A stretch of DNA of 36,568 nt, taken from the IMG/VR virus record IMGVR_UViG_3300021178_000028, positions 1 to 36,568 of that record, one strand, 5' to 3'. Within the stretch, counting starts at the first letter, position 1. Every line of letters begins with the position of its first letter. A program made the position numbers and the translations under genes. A model generated the notes under the pieces. The model was not told the origin of the DNA and did not search any database. It worked only from the letters and a program-made list of their open reading frames with translations. The DNA comes from a virus. Below, in pieces: positions 19,522-28,664 of this stretch.

Positions 19522-22124
19522 TAGTATTCTGCTCCTTGTTCCACATATCCTAAGCCTATATTGTCAATCTGAACCGGAACGTCTAAATCAGCATTGCGAA
19601 GCCTTAATCTAAAAAGACGCGCTTTAATGCCAACGGATTGAAGCTGTCCGGCTTTAAAATCGGCCCTTGTCATATCAAAAGTTACCGTTCTGTTTACAGT
19701 GTTTGAAAAATCCGTATAGATATCGACGTAGAGAGTCCCGCTATTTTGAACCGTTCCAGCTATGTAAATACGGCTAAGGAGCTTCCAGAAGAAAGGCTTC
19801 CCTAACCATATATCGGGCGTTTCAAAATAGAAGTTAATTGTAGTGCCGTTATCGCTCTGGCCCCAAGTCGCTAGTGTGCTTCCCGCTGGAGGTGCCGAAG
19901 CAAAGGTAATGCTCGTATTCGCTACGAAACTTTGCACCTGTAAAGCCGACGTAGTTAAACCACCTGAAAGCGTGATCCACTGGTTGTTATAAACCAAGTT
20001 AGTGCTGGCTACGTTAATAGTATTGCTTGAAATTGAAGTAATCGCAGCGGATTGATAGCCAGAGTCTAATTGATAGACGTTCCCTGAATAATCCCCTGCC
20101 CAAATTGACGTAAAGAAGTTGGCGTCAGTTACTTCGGTATAGAAGTTAGCCGCATTATCATTTTCCCAGAACTTTTCAGAGCTATATTCATAGACTAAGG
20201 TCAAATCCCTAGTCGTTGCGTTGGTGCTAGACATTCCCCAGAAAATTTGATTCTTAGAGGAATTAACACCGCCTGTAATATAAGGCATCGACGTAGGATT
20301 ATATTTATTCGCGTCGTTTTGGTCGAAACGGTTTAGAATAGCTGCCGCCGAAGGCACAAGGCTAACAAAACTGCCTATGCACATAGCGGGGCCTTGCTCT
20401 GAAATGAAGATTAGGCCCTTCGCCGGAACTTCTTTAATGCTCCAATGGCTAAACGTGCCTAAATTACCTACCAAACGCCGATATATGAAAGGATTTGAAA
20501 CGTTGCCAGTATATTCAAGCAAGAAAACGCTATGGCGTTTAAATACAAAGAGAACACCATTCCACACTTTTAAGCCTGTGATAATATCTCCATCGTTGGG
20601 CTCAAAAAAGTCCTGGTAGAATCCCTGGGCACCTCCGAAGGTTGACCAAATATTAGGGTTATTGGCCTCTGAGAACCATACCCGGTTAGGGTTATTGGCA
20701 TCCCCAGCCATTGCCATGAAGGTTCCAAACATAGTTAAGAACTTGCAAACAGGCGTAGCGACCTGGCTAGTAAAATAGCCTTGTAGGTTGGTGTATTCAG
20801 CTACAAGCGTGTTCTCTGTGCCTGCTACAACGGATTTAATATGAAATGACGTTGTGCTATTCGCCATTGGATTGGCTGCTAGGTCTATGTTCGCCGTTGG
20901 AATTTTGTAATATGTCGCTCCACCCGCCGTGGTCATAAACCACTTAGTAGCTAGAGCGTTAATATCAAATCCAAAGGCCGTAGAAATAGCATCCATAGCG
21001 ATTGAGGAAATGTCTATTGAAGCCGTTCCACCGCCAGCCGCTACAGTTACAGTCGTTTCAATGGATGATCTATAGCCGCCGCTAATGAGTGTGGTTACAG
21101 CCATAATCTTATAAACGCCGTTGGCTATATTGCTTCCAGCAAATGCCCCTTGAGCCGCGCTAAAGGTAGGCCTCACGCCCTGATTGATCGTATAGCCTGC
21201 CGATTGATCCCAGACTTGCTGAGTATTCGTGCCATAGTCAGCGCTGAACATTAGGTTCTTGACGGAACTAAATGAAAAAAGATTATTCTGTCCGCCAGCT
21301 AATCCAGTAGTAAGCTGAGTCCAAGCGCCTGTTAATGGCGTGGCGTTTCTGGCATGGTAATAAATAGCTCCCCCCCCAACCCCTATAATTCTTTGCGTAG
21401 AAGAAGCACCTTGCCTATAGTCAAAAATTCCCTGAACAATCGTAGTGCCTGAAATCGAATAATAAATGGTAAAATTGGAAACGGTTGTCCAAGTAGGAGA
21501 CCCTACTTGATAATTAGTAGTAGTTTGAACTAGGCTTCCAGAATTCAAACCTTCCATATAAACAGACCCGCCATTTGAACCGTTTATAGCAAAGAAAAAG
21601 ACAAGCCAATATTTAGTCGCTCCACTTAGTGCCGCCGAAGTCCCTGTAAAGTTAAATGTATATAGGATTGGCGTTGAGGACGGAGAAATATTATAATTTG
21701 TTACAGAACTTCCCACTATGGTTCCGGGAACTCCTGCGTTATCCGTTAATATCTGACAATAAGCAATTGTGGCGAAATCACAAGCAAGGTAAGTATTTAT
21801 GCTAGTTACGGTGACTCCTGCGCCTGTCGTTATCTGTTGAGCGAAGGCCCCTTGTGTATTTACCGTAACTGCAAAATTCTTATTGGTGGAATTGTTTAAT
21901 TGAGAGGCATATACGGAATTAACTAATGAATTCCCTTGTATAGTTTTCCCGTTACGCTTTCTAATAGCCCCCGTTGCAAAAAAGTCAACGTTCTTGAGCC
22001 TGGGCGACTGCATTATTTCGGCAGTATTCCCATCCACAAGCATTGGAGCCATGCGAGTATTAAGGCCACCGTTTAGATTGCGGAGAACCTCAAATTTCTC
22101 ATTCTGTGTTGCTTCAAATGCCAT
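19521..22124 (-). CDS. Tail nozzle / hub (stabilisation-type) protein
   Basis: This 867-residue protein starts with a typical nozzle opening (LRNLNGGLNTRMAPMLV, LKNVDFFATGAIRKRNGK), then has long beta-rich repeats, and a conserved block SEANNPNIWSTFGG ... DGDIITGLKVWNGVLFVFKRHSVFLLEYTG ... GLIFISEQGP. These are features of P22 gp10 and T7 gp12-like beta-propeller proteins that form the lower tail tube. A Thr/Ser-rich insert of about 200 residues near the N-terminus could be an added domain. It follows the adaptor gene directly. Confidence 0.8.
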   Translation of the reverse strand: MAFEATQNEKFEVLRNLNGGLNTRMAPMLVDGNTAEIMQSPRLKNVDFFATGAIRKRNGKTIQGNSLVNSVYASQLNNSTNKNFAVTVNTQGAFAQQITTGAGVTVTSINTYLACDFATIAYCQILTDNAGVPGTIVGSSVTNYNISPSSTPILYTFNFTGTSAALSGATKYWLVFFFAINGSNGGSVYMEGLNSGSLVQTTTNYQVGSPTWTTVSNFTIYYSISGTTIVQGIFDYRQGASSTQRIIGVGGGAIYYHARNATPLTGAWTQLTTGLAGGQNNLFSFSSVKNLMFSADYGTNTQQVWDQSAGYTINQGVRPTFSAAQGAFAGSNIANGVYKIMAVTTLISGGYRSSIETTVTVAAGGGTASIDISSIAMDAISTAFGFDINALATKWFMTTAGGATYYKIPTANIDLAANPMANSTTSFHIKSVVAGTENTLVAEYTNLQGYFTSQVATPVCKFLTMFGTFMAMAGDANNPNRVWFSEANNPNIWSTFGGAQGFYQDFFEPNDGDIITGLKVWNGVLFVFKRHSVFLLEYTGNVSNPFIYRRLVGNLGTFSHWSIKEVPAKGLIFISEQGPAMCIGSFVSLVPSAAAILNRFDQNDANKYNPTSMPYITGGVNSSKNQIFWGMSSTNATTRDLTLVYEYSSEKFWENDNAANFYTEVTDANFFTSIWAGDYSGNVYQLDSGYQSAAITSISSNTINVASTNLVYNNQWITLSGGLTTSALQVQSFVANTSITFASAPPAGSTLATWGQSDNGTTINFYFETPDIWLGKPFFWKLLSRIYIAGTVQNSGTLYVDIYTDFSNTVNRTVTFDMTRADFKAGQLQSVGIKARLFRLRLRNADLDVPVQIDNIGLGYVEQGAEY

Positions 22125-22838
22125 TTAATACTGTTGGTAAGGGAAGATCACAGGCTGACCGAACATAATTTCGTCGCCTCTGATCGTGTTGAGCAAGTTA
22201 GTCATCTGTTCCTGTTGCATCCAAACCCTGGACATGATCTTAGCTACCTGGGCCTCATGGTATTCATTACGAGGGTCAGCTTGGATTTGGTAGAACTCTG
22301 ATATCGGGCCGTGAACTAGAATGTCATCGAATTCAGGCGGGATAATCGAATAATCACCGTCTGCCGCTAAAGGCGTAACGTGCTGCCAAGCGTCATAGTT
22401 AATCGTGAATATGGCGTTAGGCGTAGGCCATAGGTCATACTGCTTAGCTCCATTTGCCGCAGGAATAGCCTCTACAGCCATTTGAGGGATACCATTGCCC
22501 GTAAGTGTCCAGCCAGAAGGGTAAATCTGTAGGAATTTCTGCCTAGGATAGATAAGCAAAGGCTGGCTGATATTACGGATATTCAGGTTAGCCACGTCCA
22601 TAACGGTGTCAGGCATAGTGATACGAGTAGTTCCGTTTACCGTGGCTACTGTGCCTTCATTCTTGGCCCATTCCCACCTAGCTTGTCCTGCAAAACGCTT
22701 ATACCACTTATTCACTACGTCCTTAATACTCTGGAGCGTAGGGAATGTATTAGCACTAGGCGCGGTCTGGTTAAATAGCCAGGTGCCTATTTCGTTTTGA
22801 ATCTGTAGAAAGGTTCGTTGACCGTTTAGGGCTGCCAT
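22125..22838 (-). CDS. Head-tail adaptor (tail tube A-like) protein
   Basis: This 237-residue protein has the helical N-terminus and beta middle of podovirus adaptors (P22 gp4 / T7 gp11 type): RTFLQIQNEIGTWLF, SIKDVVNKWYKRFAGQARWEW, a sheet with YDLWPTPNAIFTINYDAWQ, then IPPEFDDILVHGPISEFYQ. It would sit between portal and nozzle. The stop abuts the nozzle start. It overlaps the exported LamG-like gene by 13 bases. Confidence 0.75.
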   Translation of the reverse strand: MAALNGQRTFLQIQNEIGTWLFNQTAPSANTFPTLQSIKDVVNKWYKRFAGQARWEWAKNEGTVATVNGTTRITMPDTVMDVANLNIRNISQPLLIYPRQKFLQIYPSGWTLTGNGIPQMAVEAIPAANGAKQYDLWPTPNAIFTINYDAWQHVTPLAADGDYSIIPPEFDDILVHGPISEFYQIQADPRNEYHEAQVAKIMSRVWMQQEQMTNLLNTIRGDEIMFGQPVIFPYQQY

Positions 22839-23608
22839 TTAGAATCTCTGAGATATGCTGAACGGATTGGCGTAGGGCTCATTATAGGCAAAGCACTAGC
22901 ATGCGTTTTATCCTTGGTTTTACTAGGCCCGCCACTTGGAACAGGAGTTAAAGTAGGGGTTGAGGTTGGCGTATTTGTTGGAGTAGGCGTAGGAGTTGTA
23001 TCGTCTACGTAAGCATCGTCATATTTCATATTATCCGCAAATGTTCCAAATCCAATTTGCCCTGAGTTATAAAAACCCTCTGCTGTTGCCGTTAATACTT
23101 GAACACCATCCATAAAAATAAACGATCCAGAGGCATTTTTGTATATGCCAAGAAGAAAATTAGCTGGATTAGCAGGAGTAACATTTGTAGTTGTATCATT
23201 TAGTAATACCGAATAACCCCCACGATAAAAATAAAGATGATTTGTATTAATCCATTGAATTTGATATCCGTCTGTTGGCAATCCAGCCACAATTGTAGTG
23301 CAATAGACGCAAAGATTAGCGCGACCTGCTGAACCGTCAACACGCGCTGTAAAACTAATAGCACCAGAAGGCGTTAAATTATTGTAAAGCGCATGTGCCC
23401 AAGCACTTGCCGTTAACCCTGCCGCCTGCCCACCGTTAAAAGTAACAATGGTTGAACTACCACTACCTCCGAATCCATCACGATAATTAGCCCCAGCAGT
23501 ATAAGTAACTACTTGCCCTAGTGGGTAGGACTCAAAGTTTTCAGAGTATAAAGGCGTTGACCAAGCCTTTATACTAAAGCATAAAAAAAATGCTATTAGA
23601 TATCTCAC
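22826..23608 (-). CDS. Exported LamG-like protein with Thr-Pro repeats
   Basis: Starts at GTG 23608 (GTGA overlap). Residues 1-17 form a Sec signal (RYLIAFFLCFSIKAWS). Residues 20-200 are beta-rich with FESYPLG, WINTNHLYFYRGG and IFMDGVQV, resembling a concanavalin/LamG glycan-binding fold. Residues 206-225 are a Thr-Pro linker (TPTPTNTPTSTPTLTP), then a basic tail. Thr-Pro linkers of this type are typical of bacterial surface proteins. It may be a host-derived gene for a surface or glycan-binding protein, or a virion protein that keeps a signal. Confidence 0.65.
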   Translation of the reverse strand: MRYLIAFFLCFSIKAWSTPLYSENFESYPLGQVVTYTAGANYRDGFGGSGSSTIVTFNGGQAAGLTASAWAHALYNNLTPSGAISFTARVDGSAGRANLCVYCTTIVAGLPTDGYQIQWINTNHLYFYRGGYSVLLNDTTTNVTPANPANFLLGIYKNASGSFIFMDGVQVLTATAEGFYNSGQIGFGTFADNMKYDDAYVDDTTPTPTPTNTPTSTPTLTPVPSGGPSKTKDKTHASALPIMSPTPIRSAYLRDSKWQP

Positions 23609-23841
23609 AAGCCAACCGGAGTTGGAGTAGCAGTGCTAATTGCTTTTCCTGGTGTTACAGTCATAGTCGGAGTCATGGTCAAATAATTTTTCTTTATTTG
23701 CCACGCATTAACGTAAGTGCCGTTAATATTTTTCAAAACATCTGTAGTGACTGTTTGAAAATTAGGGTCTTTAGGAACTGCTGCCGTAAGATAGGCAACT
23801 AATCCAAGAATGCCGAAATAAGCTATGATAGCTATTCGCAT
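23605..23841 (-). CDS. Short exported protein with Thr-Pro tail
   Basis: A 78-residue protein with an N-terminal hydrophobic segment (AIIAYFGILGLVAYLTAAV) that may be a signal or anchor, a short soluble stretch (TVTTDVLKNINGTYVNAWQIKKNY), and a tail with TPTMTVTPG and TATPTP. The Thr-Pro tail resembles the linker in the next gene, which suggests joint function or a split ancestor. Start ATG 23841 follows the previous stop closely with AGG upstream. Confidence 0.6.
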   Translation of the reverse strand: MRIAIIAYFGILGLVAYLTAAVPKDPNFQTVTTDVLKNINGTYVNAWQIKKNYLTMTPTMTVTPGKAISTATPTPVGL

Positions 23842-23842
23842 A

Positions 23843-24604
23843 TCAATACCTATAAGTTGCAGTGTTGGTTACGGTTTCAGCGCTCTGGTTATACCAATGG
23901 ACTACAGAGTCTTGCACCGAAAGAGTGCCTAGTCTGACACTCCAAACCATTTTTTCCCCTGCCGAAATATCCGTTCTTTGAACATTGGTATTAGTTGGGG
24001 CTGTGGAACTATTAGTTATAATCACACTTAGAACTTTTGTTCCGTTATTTGCCACTTCCAATGAAGCCCTAGCGGAAAAAGTTAATCCTGCCATAGAGGT
24101 TCCCTGCACACTAGAAGCGTAAGTTACTGGATTCATGGCAAAACGACTTGTAACGGTAGCAGTCCCAGTCAAAGCTCCGATTCCCAATGGCAAATTATCA
24201 GTATTGGCGTCAATATCATCTAAATTACCGCCTGATTCCTGAGCAATAATCCCTGCTGCCGCTGGGGAAACCGGCATTGGATTACTATTGCTAACCACTG
24301 CGCCTCCAACAAGCGTATCGGCTCCAACAGTGATGCCTTTAGCAGCTACACTCCCAGCGACAGCTTGTAATGTAACCCCTTGAGTGGTTCCACCCGAAGC
24401 GCCCACTGTATTTATCGCCCCGTTAGAATTTCCGGTGACTTGCCGCCAAGCGTTCGTAGCGGTATCTAGATACATCATCTGCTGCGCGTCATGATGAGCG
24501 CTTTCAGATGTTACCGCCGTTTGTGAAAGCCCTAGGTTAATATCACCCGCAAAGCAGGTGTTACCTAGCAGCAACGAGATTAAGCCGAGACATACGCGCT
24601 TCAT
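23843..24604 (-). CDS. Exported beta-rich protein
   Basis: Read from ATG 24604 with AGGAG five bases upstream (253 residues). A clear Sec signal (KRVCLGLISLLLGNTCFAGD) is followed by a Gly/Ala/Thr-rich beta region (QGVTLQAVAGSVAAKGITVGADTLVGGAVV) and a C-terminal domain ending ETVTNTATYRY. Proteins of this composition with turns like DDIDANTDN occur among phage structural proteins of unknown role, but the signal peptide is unusual. It overlaps the glycosyltransferase gene by 44 bases. Its role is unknown. Confidence 0.6.
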   Translation of the reverse strand: MKRVCLGLISLLLGNTCFAGDINLGLSQTAVTSESAHHDAQQMMYLDTATNAWRQVTGNSNGAINTVGASGGTTQGVTLQAVAGSVAAKGITVGADTLVGGAVVSNSNPMPVSPAAAGIIAQESGGNLDDIDANTDNLPLGIGALTGTATVTSRFAMNPVTYASSVQGTSMAGLTFSARASLEVANNGTKVLSVIITNSSTAPTNTNVQRTDISAGEKMVWSVRLGTLSVQDSVVHWYNQSAETVTNTATYRY

Positions 24605-25877
24605 GTTCACTCCTATCCACTATTTTGAGTATTTCAGCACCTAATTTGGCGCTGATCTTCGCTTGGTCATACCTTGCCTTTACGTCAAGGTGCGCCCGGT
24701 TTGCCATAACCCGCCGCAAGTCGGCGTCCTTGATTAACCTTGTGATGCACGAATACCATTCGTCAGGATTCCCGGCTAGAAAGCCGTTGTGTCCATGCTG
24801 AACGTCATCGTTGTAGGTAATAATATCTGCGTAAACTCCGGGTATCTTCAACGCCGAGAACTCTAGGTATTTGATGTTGGATTTGCCTTCGTTGAACGCA
24901 GACTTCTTTAGCGGTGCCAAGCCTATATCAATGCTGGTTTCCGCAAGCCATTTAGGATAGTCCTGAATCTCACAAGGCTGGATAATCTCAACCTGGGGAT
25001 GATCTAGGAACCCCTTTTTCTCAAAGAAATCGGGGAACTGAGGTTTCTTGTCAAACTCATCCAAGGACTGACCTTGTTTTGACTTACCTCGCCACCAATT
25101 GTTAAAGCACAGACGGACGTTAGGATTCTCACGTAAGATCAAATCCAAGGTATCGACGATTTCAAACCAATCCTGGTAATGCGTGTTAGAGCCGAATAGA
25201 CCGATACGGATAATCCCGTCGTCTATGACGTTCTTGGCAGGCCATAGCTCGAAGTCTACGCCATTAGGGATAACTACTGTATTCCCGTTGAACTTCTGAT
25301 ATAGGCGTTTGAGCTTAGGAGTCGATACCGTGACCAAAGCCGCCATTTTCATTTGTTCAATCGCGTTCTTCCAAGGCGCTCTACGGCACTGCCAGAGATA
25401 CCACTTGTTATCCTTGGGGTTCTGTAAAATCTTCCCGCCAACGTTATTGGCGTTCTTTTTCCACTCCGCGCTTTCTTCCATGCCTTCGGGTATCTCAAGC
25501 CAAACGTCCGGCTTTTCTTCACGCCATGCTTTGAGATGTTCAGCCGGGTTACTTGCATCAATATTCAAAATATCATCGTCACAGTCGATAATGAGAGGCT
25601 TGAGCTGTGCCTGGATTTCAAGCCTAACTCCGTCCTCAAACGAGCCTCGAAAGTTACTCATAATGACATCGTGGTTATCCACAATTTCAGCATGTGAACC
25701 GATTCCAGGCACGTTGCAAGGCCCGGTCAAGCCTTCCCACTGAATACGTTCTAAGCGGTCTGGAAGCCGTTCCACGTGGAACCCTTCGATACGTCCAAGA
25801 TACTTCAAAGGCTGCCAGATACGGTAATGGCTTACCCCGTTGTTCCCAGCGTGGTATCCAAACAGTTTCACGCCCAT
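24561..25877 (-). CDS. Glycosyltransferase, GT4-like (GT-B fold)
   Basis: A 438-residue protein with N-terminal GYHAGNNGVSHYRIWQPL, an acidic IIDCDDD, the mid-protein hinge VVIPNGVDFELWPA, then IRIGLFGSNTHYQDW and the donor-binding segment FNEGKSNIKYLEFSALKIPGV typical of GT4 enzymes. The EX7E-like part is present in altered form (EGKSNIKYLE). It would transfer a sugar from a nucleotide donor. In a phage virion operon the acceptor could be a virion protein, cell-wall glycan or DNA. A second, membrane-type glycosyltransferase candidate is at 32890-34140. Confidence 0.85.
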   Translation of the reverse strand: MGVKLFGYHAGNNGVSHYRIWQPLKYLGRIEGFHVERLPDRLERIQWEGLTGPCNVPGIGSHAEIVDNHDVIMSNFRGSFEDGVRLEIQAQLKPLIIDCDDDILNIDASNPAEHLKAWREEKPDVWLEIPEGMEESAEWKKNANNVGGKILQNPKDNKWYLWQCRRAPWKNAIEQMKMAALVTVSTPKLKRLYQKFNGNTVVIPNGVDFELWPAKNVIDDGIIRIGLFGSNTHYQDWFEIVDTLDLILRENPNVRLCFNNWWRGKSKQGQSLDEFDKKPQFPDFFEKKGFLDHPQVEIIQPCEIQDYPKWLAETSIDIGLAPLKKSAFNEGKSNIKYLEFSALKIPGVYADIITYNDDVQHGHNGFLAGNPDEWYSCITRLIKDADLRRVMANRAHLDVKARYDQAKISAKLGAEILKIVDRSEHEARMSRLNLVAAR

Positions 25878-26287
25878 GAAGGCCTCACAACGGCTTGGCC
25901 TAGGTATCTGCCTGCAGCATCACTTACTCCGCTTGGAGCTTTGGTAGGTAGCTTGATAGGAGCACCTTTATACTTGTAGGCCCAGTCTGAGCCAAACGCC
26001 CTGGAGAACTGAGCTTTAGAGAACCACCCTTGGCCTTGAAGTAATCTTAGAATGTGACGCCAACCACGGTGATATTGATTCTTTTCGTCAAAGAAGTCAT
26101 ATTCCGGTATTTGTCCCAAGAACCAAGAGGGAGAGGGAAGCGGGCTATCCATAACAAGCCCATTCTCATGAGCTTCTGGATGTCCTGGCATCATCTTATA
26201 GAGCCCAGAGCTAGGGCCGGGGCCAGGAACAAACCTGACCCTTTTATCCAAGCTCTGTAGCTCTGCAATGAATATTTTTAAACGCAT
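25868..26287 (-). CDS. 139-residue hypothetical protein next to glycosyltransferase
   Basis: Read from ATG 26287 with GGAGG seven bases upstream; a TTG two codons earlier is less likely. The protein has PGPGPSSGLYKMMPGHPEAHENGLVMDSPLPSPSW, a basic helix (RGWRHILRLLQGQGWFSKAQFSRAFG) and a C-terminal Gly/Val region. It overlaps the glycosyltransferase start by ten bases. No family is recognised. The tight link suggests joint function with the transferase or a capsid-associated role. Confidence 0.55.
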   Translation of the reverse strand: MRLKIFIAELQSLDKRVRFVPGPGPSSGLYKMMPGHPEAHENGLVMDSPLPSPSWFLGQIPEYDFFDEKNQYHRGWRHILRLLQGQGWFSKAQFSRAFGSDWAYKYKGAPIKLPTKAPSGVSDAAGRYLGQAVVRPSWA

Positions 26288-26305
26288 CCCCAACCCTCCA
26301 GATTC

Positions 26306-26533
26306 TTAGGCCTGAACGTCCGACTCGCTGTAAGTCTTCTTACTGAACGAGTTGGTATTAGTCTCGATACGGTGCGGAACCTGCCAACCCGCTGCCGGAT
26401 TCAGAGGAGTCCTGCCGTTGTCACCTGGAACCCGGTTGCCCTGAGGAATATCACCGAAGATATTTCCTGAGTCGCCGGGGTTGTTATTCTTGGAGATACC
26501 AGAGTATCCCCCGTTGCCTGAAGTGCCAGCCAT
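26306..26533 (-). CDS. 75-residue Gly/Asn-rich protein after the capsid gene
   Basis: A small protein with Gly/Asn/Ser-rich N-terminal half (TSGNGGYSGISKNNNPGDSG) and a polar C-terminus. AGGAGG precedes the ATG at 26533. It sits directly downstream of the major capsid gene, where phages often encode capsid decoration or linker proteins. The assignment to a decoration role is by position only. Confidence 0.55.
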   Translation of the reverse strand: MAGTSGNGGYSGISKNNNPGDSGNIFGDIPQGNRVPGDNGRTPLNPAAGWQVPHRIETNTNSFSKKTYSESDVQA

Positions 26534-26550
26534 TTCATACCTCCTATTGG

Positions 26551-27528
26551 TTAGCCGTTATAAGAAACAGCCATAGTTGCAGCAAAGACACGTGCGTTCG
26601 TTTCACCCATATTCAAGGCAATCACACCAAAGCCGCGCAGTTTATACGCAACCGTGGCAAGCTGCCCGTATGGATCAGACGACCCGCCCGACCCTGGCTT
26701 GTTGACGATGATCTGGATAGGGCTGTCTTCCAGCGACACGCAGCCGAAAGCGTTCTCACCCAAGGCAAAGGCCTGGTAGGCGGTAACACCTGCGGTAACA
26801 GTCGTTGTGACGATGTTCTGGCTTTCCAGCAAGCGGAACTGCCAGAGATTGCCAACTTCACCGTTCCAAACTTTGCTCTGCTGCCCAAGCTGCGCCTGAG
26901 AAGCAAAACCAAGCACCGTAGTGTCGGCAAGCAAGTCATAGCGCTGGAAGGGATGCAGGACAAGGGCGAACTTCATACCGTCACGGAACGGCCTAACCTT
27001 GTTGCTGGCGAACTTGACCGCCATACGGCGAAGCACGTTCGGGCTAAAGGTATCCGTAGTCGCAATGCTGGCGGTTGACGCGTTACCATTCGCACCAATC
27101 CAGGAAGTGGCATTAGCGGCAAGCGTAGTGCGGCAGAGAAGGTCAACCGTATCAGAGGCGGCATCAGACAGCACTTTCACGCTGTCTTCAATCACGCTCT
27201 GGCGGTTCGTCAACTCTGCAAATTCGGTGATCTTGATGAACTGCCCATACTGCAACATAGTGATAGTCGCGGTATTCGCAGTCAACGAGGTCAAGCCACC
27301 TGTCACAGTATCTTCGTTCAAGGCGGCAGTCGTTCCTACGATGTTGCCGAAACGATGAACCATGAACGTATTACCGCTATTCGAAGGCACGTTAAAGCGC
27401 TGCGCCAATGGATAGAAGACAAGGTTCTGGAACAAACGATCCTGGGCAATATCGTTATACTTGATGCGCTGGAGCTGCTCGATCTTCTGAGCTGAGCCAG
27501 TAGTTGTATTAAAATCGTAAGAAGCCAT
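26551..27528 (-). CDS. Major capsid protein, N4-gp56 family
   Basis: This 325-residue protein matches the N4-gp56-type capsid pattern: a basic N-terminal start, DRLFQNLVFYPLAQRFNVP, GNTFMVHRFGNIVGTTAALNEDTVTG, ATITMLQYGQFIKITEFAELTN, KVRPFRDGMKFALVLHPFQRYDLL, and a C-terminal RGFGVIALNMGETNARVF. It would form the HK97-fold shell. It follows the scaffold-like gene, and portal lies upstream in the same operon. AAGGA precedes the ATG. Confidence 0.88.
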   Translation of the reverse strand: MASYDFNTTTGSAQKIEQLQRIKYNDIAQDRLFQNLVFYPLAQRFNVPSNSGNTFMVHRFGNIVGTTAALNEDTVTGGLTSLTANTATITMLQYGQFIKITEFAELTNRQSVIEDSVKVLSDAASDTVDLLCRTTLAANATSWIGANGNASTASIATTDTFSPNVLRRMAVKFASNKVRPFRDGMKFALVLHPFQRYDLLADTTVLGFASQAQLGQQSKVWNGEVGNLWQFRLLESQNIVTTTVTAGVTAYQAFALGENAFGCVSLEDSPIQIIVNKPGSGGSSDPYGQLATVAYKLRGFGVIALNMGETNARVFAATMAVSYNG

Positions 27529-27546
27529 TACATTTCCTTGTGAGCG

Positions 27547-28362
27547 TTACCCTTTGAGCCCACCAAGCAATTGATCGACCACTTTCATGCGTTCTGCGCG
27601 ATCTACAGGCAAGTTGTCCATAGACCATTGAGGCGAAGTTTTCTGTGAATTTCCAAGGGCCGTTGTGGCGCTTTTAACCTTAGCCGCCTGACCCTGCTGA
27701 ACCTGGGCCGCTTTAGCTTCCTGAGAATTCGCCACCTGTTTCTTGACTTCCTCACACATCCACTGAATGCCTGTGCGAGTAGTGCGAATCTCCTGGAGCA
27801 ATCCCGCTGATTCAGGATCGCCCATATCAGCCTTCTGCTTAATCGCTAAGTAGAAGTTACCAAGTGGCTCGTTGTATTTATCGAAGTCAGCACCTAAATA
27901 ATTCTTGGCGCTGTTCTCAATACGCGAGTTTTCCTGGTAAGCCTTATACTCCTGCGCCGTGGATTCCCAGCTTTCAAACTTCTCTTTATACAGATCGTCT
28001 ACTAAGTGCTTAATCAATTCCCGTGTGGCTTTTTGAGTGGGTTCGTCCAGTTGTTCCCAGCTCTTAGGGGGTTGATTCTGAGGTTGACTGGTCTGTTTCC
28101 TGAAGCTATCGAAATCGCTCCGCATCTTGCGAAGCCCTCCCAACTCGCTCAAAAGCGGGTTGAGCATAGCCTGTAGTTTTTGTTCATCGACATAGGAAGG
28201 TGCAGGGGCGACGACTTGCTCTTTAGGAGCAGGCGCTTCCATCTGTTTCGTAGGAGAATCGCTTAGAAGCTGATCGGCTGATACGCTCTCTGGGCCGTTA
28301 CCAACTTCTTGTGCGCCTTCTACCCTTGGCTCTGTCGGTTCTGCTAACATCTGCTCTGGCAT
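27547..28362 (-). CDS. Scaffold-like protein
   Basis: Read from ATG 28362 with GGAGGG four bases upstream (271 residues; a TTG four codons earlier is rejected). The N-terminus is Pro/Glu-rich and disordered. The middle is helical with EPTQKATRELIKHLVDDLYKEKF, and the C-terminus has QVQQGQAAKVKSATTALG followed by PVDRAERMKVVDQLLGGLKG. Position just before the major capsid gene, high charge and predicted helices fit a phage scaffolding protein that directs shell assembly. Confidence 0.7.
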   Translation of the reverse strand: MPEQMLAEPTEPRVEGAQEVGNGPESVSADQLLSDSPTKQMEAPAPKEQVVAPAPSYVDEQKLQAMLNPLLSELGGLRKMRSDFDSFRKQTSQPQNQPPKSWEQLDEPTQKATRELIKHLVDDLYKEKFESWESTAQEYKAYQENSRIENSAKNYLGADFDKYNEPLGNFYLAIKQKADMGDPESAGLLQEIRTTRTGIQWMCEEVKKQVANSQEAKAAQVQQGQAAKVKSATTALGNSQKTSPQWSMDNLPVDRAERMKVVDQLLGGLKG

Positions 28363-28382
28363 GTTTCCCTCCAATCGGCCTA

Positions 28383-28664
28383 TTAAGGCTCGGTGGCTTC
28401 CTGCTCAAGATCGTTTTCGTCGGCTTGAGCTTTGGCTGCGGCGAAAGCATCGTCAATGATTTGGCGAGGCCAACGCTGCAACGCAGTTAACGCCCGAATC
28501 CTATATTTCAAGTTTCGGGTTTCTGTATCATCGTCCGAAGCTATGAGCTTCAACTGTAAAGACTCGATATCGGACGAAATGAGCTTTTCTAGAATCATCC
28601 AGCCTTCGCTCCTAACTGTTGATAGAAGCATTGAAGCGTCATCTTTGGATAGGCGCGTATCCAT
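28383..28664 (-). CDS. 93-residue helical hypothetical protein
   Basis: Starts at ATG 28664 overlapping the portal stop region and ends just before the scaffold-like gene. It is helical and acidic with RSEGWMILEKLISSDIESL, a basic RNLKYRIRALTALQRWP and an Ala/Glu-rich tail. Small helical proteins between portal and scaffold are common in podoviruses. No family is recognised. Confidence 0.65.
   Translation of the reverse strand: MDTRLSKDDASMLLSTVRSEGWMILEKLISSDIESLQLKLIASDDDTETRNLKYRIRALTALQRWPRQIIDDAFAAAKAQADENDLEQEATEP

Noticed and set aside
22930-23010. Short repeats around the Thr-Pro coding region as a possible CRISPR-like array
   Set aside because: They are degenerate 6-bp codon repeats for Thr-Pro with no spacers.
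25309-25743. 144-residue plus-strand open frame opposite the glycosyltransferase
   Set aside because: Complement shadow of a well-supported gene, with no ribosome site and no recognisable domain.
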